Shown here piece by piece: positions 6,767-13,247 of a DNA stretch of 15,229 nucleotides. Source of the stretch: Clostridiales bacterium (lineage in GTDB: Bacteria > Bacillota > Clostridia > Oscillospirales > Oscillospiraceae); the NCBI GenBank assembly GCA_019422005.1, contig JAHZEF010000047.1, forward strand, positions 1 to 15,229. The letters are read 5' to 3'. The stretch's first letter is position 1, and each line of letters starts with the position of its first letter. A program made the translations under genes and the position numbers. The notes under the pieces are model-generated. The model saw only the letters and a program-made list of their open reading frames with translations, had not been told where the DNA came from and did no database searches.

Positions 6767-7744
6767 ATGAATATCTATGATATCGCGCGAGAGGCCAATG
6801 TGTCCATCGCAACCGTCTCACGCGTTCTGAACGGCAAGCCCAATATCAGCCCCAAAACGGCCCAGCGCGTGCGGGAAGTCCTGGAGCGCAGCCAATATAC
6901 CCCCAGCAGCATCGCCCGCGGCCTGGTCTCCAATTCCATGCGCCTGGTCGGCGTTCTGATGCACGATCTTCGGAACACGCACTATACCAGCACCGCCTAT
7001 GTGGTGGAGCAGGAGCTTTCCCGCGCAGGCTACCGCTGCCTCCTCTGCAATACGCAGGCCGGCGCTGTCTCCGGAACATTGCGCATGCTCGCTGAGACGC
7101 GGGTGGACGGCCTGATCATCATTGGCTCCGTCTTTATGGACCGCAGCATGGCCGAGGCGCTGGCCGCCTACTTCCCCACGCAGCCGGTGGTCATGGTCAA
7201 CGGCTATCTGCAGCGGGAAAACGTGCTCGGGATTCTCTGCGACGAAGCCGACGGGATGCGTCAGTGCGCGGAACATCTGTTTGCCGCCGGGCACCGGAAG
7301 ATCGCCTATTTCCACGATAACGCCACCGACAGCGCCAGACGCAAGCTGGCAGGGTACCGCAGCGCCATGCGGGAACTCGGGCTGCAGGAGCGCGTGCTGC
7401 ACGGGGCGACCGGCTTTGAGGGCGGCGCCGCGCTTGGCCGGGAGCTGGCGTCGGCAGGGCGTCCGGACTTTACCGCACTGATGTTTGCCGAGGACACCAC
7501 GGCGCTGGGCTGCATCCGTTCGATGGAACGGGCCGGTCTGCAGGTGCCGGAGGACCTGGCCGTCACCGGCTATACCAACACCATGTTCGCCCGGATGGCC
7601 AGCAGGACGCTGACGACCGTGGACGAGCAGGTGCAGGTTTTGGGAGCGGAAGCCGTACGCGCTTTCTGCGACCGGATGGACGGCCGTCTCCGCGCCCCCT
7701 GTATCACAATCCCCGTTCATCTTGTTCCCGGGGAAACCACGTAG
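6767..7744 (+). CDS. LacI-family transcriptional repressor
   Basis: A DNA-binding regulator of 325 aa. The N-terminal helix-turn-helix IYDIAREANVSIATVSRVLNG (3-23) and hinge helix SSIARGLVSN (47-56) are classic LacI/GalR features. The remainder is a periplasmic-binding-protein-like effector domain starting at MRLVGVLMHDL and ending with a SRTLTTVDEQ segment, which corresponds to the conserved PxLTTV region. The ATG at 6767 has GGAGGG 7 bases upstream. It is divergent from the kinase-gnd pair and flanked by two operators, so it most likely represses that pair and itself, with a sugar acid or its phosphate as inducer. The ligand cannot be read from the sequence. The stop is followed at once by a hairpin (7746-7775). 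Confidence 0.93.
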   Translation: MNIYDIAREANVSIATVSRVLNGKPNISPKTAQRVREVLERSQYTPSSIARGLVSNSMRLVGVLMHDLRNTHYTSTAYVVEQELSRAGYRCLLCNTQAGAVSGTLRMLAETRVDGLIIIGSVFMDRSMAEALAAYFPTQPVVMVNGYLQRENVLGILCDEADGMRQCAEHLFAAGHRKIAYFHDNATDSARRKLAGYRSAMRELGLQERVLHGATGFEGGAALGRELASAGRPDFTALMFAEDTTALGCIRSMERAGLQVPEDLAVTGYTNTMFARMASRTLTTVDEQVQVLGAEAVRAFCDRMDGRLRAPCITIPVHLVPGETT

Positions 7745-7745
7745 C

Positions 7746-7775
7746 CGCACCGCCCTTGCATCCGGGGCAGGTGCG
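7746..7775 (+). terminator. Hairpin after the lacI-family gene
   Basis: Arms CGCACCGCCC (7746-7755) and GGGC-A-GGTGCG (7765-7775) pair fully apart from one bulged A, with a 9-base loop. It starts 2 bases after the repressor stop codon. No T-run follows, so termination would be weak. The loop contains the candidate -35 box of the next gene. Confidence 0.45.
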
Positions 7776-7784
7776 TGGTATGAT
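7756..7784 (+). promoter_or_regulatory. Candidate promoter of the larE-larC fusion gene
   Basis: TTGCAT (7756-7761) is followed after 17 bases by TATGAT (7779-7784), 33 bases before the ATG. Its -35 box falls in the loop of the hairpin that follows the repressor gene. If functional, the lar gene is expressed separately from lacI. Confidence 0.55.
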
Positions 7785-7816
7785 GCAGTTACGCTTTCAA
7801 AACAGGAGTGAATTCC

Positions 7817-8998
7817 ATGGATCTGAAGATGTTTTGGCAGGATCATCCCGCCTGCGCGCTGGCCTTCTCCGGCGGCGCGGATTCAGCCTACCTGCTGTAC
7901 AGCGCTGTGCAGGCCGGCGCAGACATCACGGCATATTTTGTAAAAACCGAATTTCAGCCGCAGTTTGAACTGGAGGACGCCCGCAGGCTGGCGGAAGCGC
8001 TCGGCGCCCGTCTGGTCGTTCTGGAGCAGTCGGTTCTGACATCCCGCCGGATTGCGGACAACCCTCCAAACCGCTGCTATTTCTGCAAGCAGCGGATCTT
8101 TTCCGCAATTCTGTCCCGGGCTGCCGAAGACGGCTACTCCGTCGTTCTGGACGGCACCAACGCATCCGACGACGCGTCCGACCGCCCCGGCATGCAGGCG
8201 CTGCAGGAACTGCAGGTCCTCTCCCCGCTCCGGCTCTGCGGCCTGACCAAGCCCGAAATCCGCCGATTATCCCGGGAAGCCGGGCTCTTCACCTGGGACA
8301 AGCCGGCCTACGCCTGCCTCGCCACGCGGATTCCTGCCGGCACAGCCATCACTGCGGCGGATCTGTCTGCAGTCGAGCAGGCGGAGGCCGCCCTTTCCGC
8401 TCTGGGCTTTTCCGACTTCCGCGTCCGGCGCACCGCCGACGGCGCCAGACTCCAGGTGCCGGAACGGCAGCTGCCGTCTGTCCTGACGCAGCGCGAAGAG
8501 ATTCTGCGGCGGCTGGCGCCTCTGCTGGGAACCGTCACGCTGGATCTGCAGCCCCGGCCCGCCCCTTCGGAGCCCCGGGATGCCCTGCGCACCGAACGCG
8601 TCGCCGAGCTCTGCTGCAATCTGGACGACATGACCGGTGAAGACCTTGCCTTCGCCATGGAGCTGCTGCTGGAACGCGGCGCGCTGGACGCCTGGACAAC
8701 CCCCATCGGAATGAAAAAAAGCAGGCCCGCCGTCCTGCTGACCTGCCTGTGCCGCTGCGGGGATGCAGAGCGGCTGACCGCCCTGATTCTGCAGCACACT
8801 TCCACACTCGGCGTCCGCCGGACGGACAGCAGCCGTGTCTGCCTGGAACGCTCCGTCCGCACCTGCGGCGACGTCCGGGTCAAGACAGCCCGGGGGCCCG
8901 GTATCTGCAGGGAAAAGGCGGAATTTGAGGATCTGGCCGCCATCGCCCGGCGCGAGGGGCAGCCTCTGGCGGAAATCCGCAGGCAGCGCGGGCTTTGA
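7817..8998 (+). CDS. larE: LarE sulfur transferase fused to the C-terminal domain of LarC
   Basis: A 393-aa protein joining two steps of nickel-pincer nucleotide (NPN) cofactor synthesis. Residues 1 to about 247 are LarE, an ATP-dependent PP-loop enzyme that adds sulfur to the pyridinium dicarboxylate precursor. Visible are the PP-loop SGGADS (18-23), the paired cysteines in NRCYFC (C87, C90), and C167 in DKPAYACLATR at the sacrificial/cluster cysteine position. The three-cysteine set resembles iron-sulfur LarE enzymes rather than the single-cysteine L. plantarum type. Residues about 260-393 match the LarC C-terminal domain: NLDDMTGEDLAFAMELL, TTPIGMKKSRPAVLLTCLC (294-312) and TSTLGVR. LarC is the CTP-dependent nickel-inserting enzyme; its N-terminal half, larB and larA are not in the window. 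The ATG at 7817 has AGGAG 8 bases upstream. Confidence 0.85.
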   Translation: MDLKMFWQDHPACALAFSGGADSAYLLYSAVQAGADITAYFVKTEFQPQFELEDARRLAEALGARLVVLEQSVLTSRRIADNPPNRCYFCKQRIFSAILSRAAEDGYSVVLDGTNASDDASDRPGMQALQELQVLSPLRLCGLTKPEIRRLSREAGLFTWDKPAYACLATRIPAGTAITAADLSAVEQAEAALSALGFSDFRVRRTADGARLQVPERQLPSVLTQREEILRRLAPLLGTVTLDLQPRPAPSEPRDALRTERVAELCCNLDDMTGEDLAFAMELLLERGALDAWTTPIGMKKSRPAVLLTCLCRCGDAERLTALILQHTSTLGVRRTDSSRVCLERSVRTCGDVRVKTARGPGICREKAEFEDLAAIARREGQPLAEIRRQRGL

Positions 8999-9049
8999 CG
9001 CGCCCCCGTCCTGCCGGACAGGGCGGCCCTTCCCCCGAACCGAAAAACC

Positions 9050-9075
9050 AGGCCCCGCCTTTTCAGGCGGGGCCT
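9050..9075 (-). terminator. Strong hairpin between convergent larE-larC and acetate kinase-like genes
   Basis: An 11-bp perfect stem (AGGCCCCGCCT/AGGCGGGGCCT) with a 4-base loop. On the minus strand it is followed by TGGTTTTTC, so it best serves as the terminator of the acetate kinase-like gene. On the plus strand only TT follows. A weaker hairpin (CGCCC/GGGCG with GTCC/GGAC, 9001-9025) comes directly after the larE-larC stop. Confidence 0.75.
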
Positions 9076-9117
9076 TCCGGATATCCGGCGTCCATCGGAA
9101 CACGGCTGGACAATCTG

Positions 9118-9139
9118 AAGGGGCCTGACGGCCCCTTTT
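9118..9139 (+). terminator. Terminator hairpin, best oriented for the larE-larC gene
   Basis: AAGGGGCC and GGCCCCTT pair across the loop TGAC (9118-9137). On the plus strand TTTTC and then TGCATTTTCT follow, giving a plausible factor-independent terminator for larE-larC. It also lies 28 bases after the stop of the convergent gene and could work for that strand as well. Confidence 0.7.
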
Positions 9140-9165
9140 CTGCATTTTCTCCGCCTCAGCGCCAG

Positions 9166-10359
9166 TTACGGCTCAGCCTCCAGCAGCGCTTTGGCCTTGC
9201 GGGCGACAATCACTTCCTCGTTGGTGTCCACCACGAAAATCCGGACGGCGCTGCCGGCTGCAGAGATATCGTCGCCGCCCGCGGCGCGCATATTTTTTTC
9301 CGCATCCAGGCGGATCCCCAGGCATTCCAGCCCTTCCAGCGCCCGGGCGCGGACGGCTTTTCCGTTCCGGCCGATGCCGCCGCCAAACACCACCGCGTCC
9401 AGGCCGCCCATGGCAGCGGTATACGCGCCCAGATATTTCCTGATGTTGTAGCAATAGCTGTCCAGCGCATTGCGGCAGTCCGCATTGCCGGCGGCGGCCG
9501 CCGCCTCCACGTCACGCAGGTCTCCGGACAGGCCGCCGGACATCCCCAGAAAGCCGCTGCGCTTCTGCAGCATCTCCTTCACCTCCGGAAGCGTCATGCC
9601 GCAGGCCTCCACCAGATGGAACACCACATAGGGATCCAAATCCCCCACCCGGTTGTTGTGCATCAGTCCGCACTGAAGGCCCATCCCCAGGTTGGTATCC
9701 ACACTTCTGCCATTCTCCACTGCGCAGATCGAACTGCTCCCGCCCAGGTGGCAGCAGATCAGCTTCAGATCCCGGCGGCCCATCCGCTCCGCAGCCCAGC
9801 CGGAAAGATACTCCAGCGAAGCGCCGTGAAACCCATATCGGCGGATCCCTTCCCGCCGGGCCAATTCCGCAGGGAGGGAATAGAGATACGCCTTCGGCGG
9901 CATCGTCTGATGAAACGCCGTTTCAAAGGCGCCGATCAGAGGCGTGTCAGGCAGCAGTTCCCGGAACTGCCGGATCGCAGCAATATAGGGCGGATTATGG
10001 GCCGGCGCCACCGTATTGAACGCAGCCATGGCCTCCAGGACATCTTCCGTCAGATACTGCACCCCGGATATGCCTTTGGCGTGCACCACTTTGAAGCCGA
10101 CACAGCCCAGCTCCTCCAGCGTCTCCAGAACACCGTCCTGCAGCGCGTCCAGCATCCGGCTGATCGCCTCCCGGTGGCTGGGAAACGCACCGGGTTCCCG
10201 CCCTCCGGCGCCGGTCAGCTGGTTGCTCCAGTAAAACTCGCCCTTTTCCGTGCCGACACGTTCCGCACCGCCGGACGCCAGAACCCGCTCCCCTTCGGAC
10301 ATGTCAAACAGCTGATATTTCAGCGAGGTGCTGCCCACGTTGCAAATCAAAAGCCTCAT
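9166..10359 (-). CDS. Acetate kinase-family protein with altered catalytic residues
   Basis: A 397-aa member of the acetate/propionate kinase family (ASKHA fold), normally making ATP from acetyl phosphate and ADP. Family landmarks: CNVGSTSLKYQL (6-17, N7), AHNPPY (120-125), TAFHQTMPP (147-155), RYGFHGAS (174-181, H178), CHLGGSSSICAVENGRSVDT (203-222), NRVGD (236-240, R237) and DTNEEV near the end. Compared with Methanosarcina thermophila acetate kinase, the HRVVHGGE motif reads FKVVHAKG, so catalytic R91 is K90, and FDTAFHQ reads FETAFHQ, so catalytic D148 is E146. GIGEN reads GIGRN. The frame is intact, so this is a divergent paralogue rather than a broken gene. The ATG has GGGAG 8 bases upstream. 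No phosphotransacetylase gene is adjacent; substrate is uncertain. Confidence 0.85.
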   Translation of the reverse strand: MRLLICNVGSTSLKYQLFDMSEGERVLASGGAERVGTEKGEFYWSNQLTGAGGREPGAFPSHREAISRMLDALQDGVLETLEELGCVGFKVVHAKGISGVQYLTEDVLEAMAAFNTVAPAHNPPYIAAIRQFRELLPDTPLIGAFETAFHQTMPPKAYLYSLPAELARREGIRRYGFHGASLEYLSGWAAERMGRRDLKLICCHLGGSSSICAVENGRSVDTNLGMGLQCGLMHNNRVGDLDPYVVFHLVEACGMTLPEVKEMLQKRSGFLGMSGGLSGDLRDVEAAAAAGNADCRNALDSYCYNIRKYLGAYTAAMGGLDAVVFGGGIGRNGKAVRARALEGLECLGIRLDAEKNMRAAGGDDISAAGSAVRIFVVDTNEEVIVARKAKALLEAEP

Positions 10360-10437
10360 CCGGATTTCTCCCTTCTCTGGTCCCTTTATGATATCACAGG
10401 ATCCGCACCGCCTCGGCGTTTCGGAATCTCAGCGCTT

Positions 10438-10467
10438 AGTATACCATAAACCATGCGCCGGACACAA
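10438..10467 (-). promoter_or_regulatory. Candidate promoter of the acetate kinase-like gene
   Basis: On the minus strand TTGTGT (10462-10467) is followed after 18 bases by TATACT (10438-10443), about 80 bases before the ATG. The -35 box straddles the loop and the edge of one arm of the hairpin at 10451-10484. Confidence 0.5.
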
Positions 10468-10484
10468 GCCGGTCCGGCGCATGG
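10451..10484 (-). terminator. Hairpin ending the sigma/anti-sigma unit
   Basis: A perfect 13-bp inverted repeat (CCATGCGCCGGAC / GTCCGGCGCATGG) with an 8-base loop, 34 bases after the stop of the membrane protein gene. On the minus strand TTTATGG follows, a weak T-run. It overlaps the candidate promoter of the next gene. Confidence 0.6.
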
Positions 10485-10518
10485 AACGCTTCCGCGCAGT
10501 GCAGATCCCCGTTCCGGT

Positions 10519-12009
10519 TCAGCGGCCCGGCCCTTCATCCTCCCCGGAGCCCCGGCGCAGCTCCAGGTGATAATACGGTTCAGCCGGATCCAGCGTCACC
10601 GGCCCGCCGTCCGGGAATCCAAAGCTGTCTTCCTCCACCGTCAGATCCCGTTCCGGCAGAATCAGGGCCGCCGTCTGCGCTTCAAACGTCAGGCCGCTCC
10701 CCAGGGCGGTCGCCAGGTCAAAGCCGTACAGATCCGTCCGGCTGTCGGGGCCGGTATAAAAGTTGAGGCTGGCGTCTTTCCGGAAGGACGCGGCCAGCTC
10801 CACCCGTTCGCCCGCAGGGAGCATAATCCGGACAGCGGCATAGAAAACCCGCTGCGCAGCCCGGTTTTCCGACAGCAGGTGCTCCAGCATAATGCCGCCG
10901 TCCCGCTGTCCGGCATCCGCCTCCAGCACAGCCTGCTCCAGCAGGGCCGCCGCCGTTTCATACTCCAGTTCGTCCTCTGTGACGCTGCGGAGGTATTCCC
11001 CCAGCGTCATAGTCGCCGCCCGGACAGTCCCGGTGATATCGTCCTGCCGGTTCTCCAGGCCGCCGTCGGCATAGCCCTGCACCGTATACGCTTCGGGCGC
11101 GCTGCCCAGGAAAATCAGGTCGTGCCGCGCCGCCTGCTGCGGCGACGCCACAAAAAAGTCATATGCCGTCAGCGCGCCGTCCGTCCCCATCCCGTTCATC
11201 CCGTAGGTCAAAACGGCCGTACCCTCCGGCTGTTCAAACCAGACGGCCAGGCTGGCTCCGCTCCCGGCCGTGCCGCGGTCATAGGAGAGATCCGTCACGC
11301 TCCAGACCGTAACCTGCTGATCCAGGGCAGTTTCCCGCAGCGCGGCCTCCAGATCGGCGCCGCCGGCCAGCGCTTCTTCCCAGTCCGCCCAGCCGCCGGC
11401 CCGGCCTGTCCCGTCCAGAGGCAGGCCGCCGAACATCCGGAAGGAAACCGGCGCGCCGTCCACCGAAAGCTGCAGCGCGGCCTCCTCCAGGCCGTTCCAG
11501 TCCGCCGCCAGCGGATAGTAGAAGGTCACAGCCTGATCCTGTTCCGTGGGATTCTCCACCTCGTACCGGTCGGTCACAGCGGCAGACGCCGCGTCATCGG
11601 CCACCCGGAACACCGTATCCCGGCGTATCCGAAGCGTATCGCCTCCCGACGCCGTCAGAGGCAGTACCGGGCCGGCGCAGCGGTCGAACACGCTGCCGGC
11701 TCCGCCTCCCCCGGGCGTCCCGTCCGCCGCCGATTCCGGCACTTCGGCCGGCGCGCCGGCCGTACCGTTCTCCGCGCTTTCCGGCGCGGCGCTGTCAAGC
11801 GCTTCGCCGGCGGAATCGGAGCCGGACGCCCCGCAGCCGCGCAGAAGCGTTCCCGCGCTGATCGAGCCCAGCCCGATCACCGCCGCCAGGCAGGCCGCCG
11901 TCACCAGCCATTTTTTCCAGGGGACGGCCGTGCGCCGGGCGTCCGCGGCCTCTTCCACCAGGCGGTCGTCCACCAGGCCGATGGCCTCAAACAAGTGCTC
12001 CCGCTTCAC
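10519..12009 (-). CDS. Membrane-anchored partner of the adjacent sigma factor (putative anti-sigma factor)
   Basis: A 496-aa protein whose specific family I cannot name. A short cytoplasmic N-terminus (1-33, containing LFEAIGLVDDRLVEEA) precedes one membrane helix (about 34-55). Then comes a low-complexity Gly/Ala/Ser/Glu linker (58-105) and a large extracellular region that looks beta-rich, including DRYEVENPTEQDQAVTFYYP. The GTG start overlaps the sigma factor stop as GTGA, with AAGGGG 7 bases upstream, so the two are translationally coupled. This topology and coupling are typical of anti-sigma factors, with the N-terminus holding the sigma factor and the outer part sensing a signal. There is no zinc-binding HxxxCxxC anti-sigma motif. 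The anti-sigma role is inferred from context. Confidence 0.7.
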   Translation of the reverse strand: MKREHLFEAIGLVDDRLVEEAADARRTAVPWKKWLVTAACLAAVIGLGSISAGTLLRGCGASGSDSAGEALDSAAPESAENGTAGAPAEVPESAADGTPGGGGAGSVFDRCAGPVLPLTASGGDTLRIRRDTVFRVADDAASAAVTDRYEVENPTEQDQAVTFYYPLAADWNGLEEAALQLSVDGAPVSFRMFGGLPLDGTGRAGGWADWEEALAGGADLEAALRETALDQQVTVWSVTDLSYDRGTAGSGASLAVWFEQPEGTAVLTYGMNGMGTDGALTAYDFFVASPQQAARHDLIFLGSAPEAYTVQGYADGGLENRQDDITGTVRAATMTLGEYLRSVTEDELEYETAAALLEQAVLEADAGQRDGGIMLEHLLSENRAAQRVFYAAVRIMLPAGERVELAASFRKDASLNFYTGPDSRTDLYGFDLATALGSGLTFEAQTAALILPERDLTVEEDSFGFPDGGPVTLDPAEPYYHLELRRGSGEDEGPGR

Positions 12010-12563
12010 AGCGCCACCCCTTCCTGCTCCAGCACCCTGCGCAGCCTCTCCCGCGTGCGGAAAAGCCCGGACTTTACGGTCCCCTCATGGAGCGCGAACC
12101 GGCGCGCAATCTCTGAAATGCTGTCTCCGAACCAGTAGCGCCGCAAAAACACCTGACGCTGCAGGGCCGGCTGCGCTTCCAGAAAGCGCGAGATGACGGC
12201 GGCAGTCTGCCGCGCGTCAAACTCCCCCTCCACGCCGCCGGCCGCCGGCACACACTGGTTCAGCTCTTCCAGCAGGCGCTCCATGCCGCCGCCGCGCTTC
12301 TGCGCGCGGGCCGCCCGAAAGCGGTCCAGGGATACGTTCCGGGTAATGCGGCCCAGAAAGGCCCGCAGGGGCGAGGGCCTCGCAGGCGGGATTGCGTTCC
12401 AGGCCCGCATCCAGGTATCGTTGACGCATTCCTCCGCATCCTCCCGAACCGAGAGGATGTTCAGCGCAATGGCCTGGCAGAACGCGCCGTATTTCAAATT
12501 GCTCTCCCGCAGGGCGGCCTCGTCCCGCGCCCAGTACAGATCGATGATCGCCGTATCTTCCAC
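12006..12563 (-). CDS. ECF-like sigma-70 family RNA polymerase sigma factor
   Basis: Directs RNA polymerase to a small regulon. The 185-aa protein has region 2 at about 12-84, with AEECVNDTWMRAWNAI for core binding and -10 recognition followed by RITRNVSLDRFRA. A linker follows, then region 4 at about 125-178 with the helix-turn-helix DSISEIARRFALHEGTVKSGLFRTRERL. There is no region 1 or 3, as in ECF (group 4) sigma factors. I choose the GTG at 12563, 6 bases after AAGGAGGG; an ATG at 12581 lies upstream of that site. It is coupled by a 4-base overlap to the membrane protein downstream. Clostridial relatives often respond to cell-envelope or antimicrobial stress; the signal here is unknown. 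Confidence 0.9.
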   Translation of the reverse strand: MEDTAIIDLYWARDEAALRESNLKYGAFCQAIALNILSVREDAEECVNDTWMRAWNAIPPARPSPLRAFLGRITRNVSLDRFRAARAQKRGGGMERLLEELNQCVPAAGGVEGEFDARQTAAVISRFLEAQPALQRQVFLRRYWFGDSISEIARRFALHEGTVKSGLFRTRERLRRVLEQEGVAL

Positions 12564-12593
12564 AAACGTCCCTCCTTCCATCCTTCACCATTT

Positions 12594-12621
12594 TACACGG
12601 AAAAACTCCGCTTCGGTTGCA
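12594..12621 (-). promoter_or_regulatory. Possible autoregulatory ECF-type promoter
   Basis: On the minus strand TGCAAC (12616-12621) is followed after 16 bases by CGTGTA (12594-12599). This is one mismatch in each box from the TGAAAC-N16-CGTATA pattern of Bacillus ECF promoters such as those of SigW and SigM. It sits about 30 bases before the sigma gene's GTG, and no good sigma-A promoter is seen there. ECF genes commonly activate themselves. The match is suggestive only. Confidence 0.4.
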
Positions 12622-12630
12622 GGGGCTCCC

Positions 12631-12657
12631 AAAAAACGCTGCGGCCGTTCCGGAGCG
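12631..12657 (-). terminator. Factor-independent terminator of the thioesterase gene
   Basis: On the minus strand CGCTCCGG pairs with CCGCAGCG (7 pairs, one mismatch, 5-base loop; 12637-12657) and is followed directly by TTTTTT (12631-12636). It lies 76 bases after the thioesterase stop and separates that gene from the sigma factor unit. Confidence 0.8.
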
Positions 12658-12732
12658 CCGCCAAAAGGCGTGCTGCCGCGGATGGCCCGTCCGGGGCCTG
12701 CCCCGCCGGCAGCGCAAATTCATCAGTATGGT

Positions 12733-13182
12733 TCACGCCGGCAGCGTCTTTTCTTTCCCCATATCCGGACGATGCTCTGCAGCCGCCTGCATCCGGTCAA
12801 ACAGCGCCCGGTCCGCCCGCTTGAGGGAAATGACCCGGTCCTGCGGATCCACAAAGCAATGGCTGCTTTCCCCCTCGGCGCGCAGGACGCCTGACGCCGC
12901 GTCAAGCACGCGATAGCGCAGGCGGTATTTGACCGGCCCCACCTCTGCCAAAACCGTTTCAATCCGGACGGTCTCCCCGAAGCGCGTCATGGAGCGATAG
13001 CGGCAATCCACCGACAGCACCGGGCTGATGATCCCGCGCTGCTCCATCTCCGCATAGCTGACGCCGATGCTGTCCAGATACGCAATCCTCGCCTCTTCCA
13101 TCCAGCGAATATAATTGGAATGGTGCACCACCCGCATCTGATCCGTCTCATAATATTGAACTTTGTGCAGAAACGCATGCAT
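12733..13182 (-). CDS. Hotdog-fold acyl-CoA thioesterase (YbgC/4HBT family)
   Basis: A 149-aa cytosolic enzyme expected to hydrolyse acyl-CoA thioesters. The N-terminal signature YYETDQMRVVHHSNYIRWMEEAR (10-32) is the YbgC/4-hydroxybenzoyl-CoA thioesterase motif, with D14 and H20/H21 in the active-site region. SVDCRYRSMTRFGETVRIET (58-76) and GESSHCFVDPQDR (104-116) are the expected central and last strands of the hotdog fold. The length is slightly over the usual 130-140 because of a charged C-terminal tail (PDMGKEKTLPA). The ATG at 13182 has GAGGTG 8 bases upstream. It has its own promoter (13248-13276) and terminator (12631-12657), so it is a single-gene unit. The acyl substrate is unknown. 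Confidence 0.9.
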   Translation of the reverse strand: MHAFLHKVQYYETDQMRVVHHSNYIRWMEEARIAYLDSIGVSYAEMEQRGIISPVLSVDCRYRSMTRFGETVRIETVLAEVGPVKYRLRYRVLDAASGVLRAEGESSHCFVDPQDRVISLKRADRALFDRMQAAAEHRPDMGKEKTLPA

Positions 13183-13247
13183 GCCTTCGTCACCTCATAA
13201 AACATCCAAATCCATGGAATTCAGTTTCCGCCGCAGCGGACAGAATC

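Noticed and set aside
6818..7846. Minus-strand frame opposite the LacI-family gene
   Set aside because: The plus-strand LacI protein has a clear helix-turn-helix, hinge and effector domain with promoter and ribosome site; the minus frame has none.
9166..10359. Acetate kinase-like gene as a pseudogene
   Set aside because: Although two catalytic positions differ, the frame is full length, the replacements are conservative, and the rest of the active site and ribosome site are intact.
8995..10449. Long plus-strand open frame opposite the acetate kinase-like gene
   Set aside because: It begins inside the larE-larC stop region and runs antisense through a clear family member; composition and lack of motifs mark it as a shadow frame.
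10453..12138. Long plus-strand open frame opposite the sigma/anti-sigma genes
   Set aside because: It is antisense to two well-supported genes, has no good ribosome site, and its translation is rich in Arg/Pro/Gln/His without recognisable domains, as expected from the opposite strand of GC-rich coding DNA.
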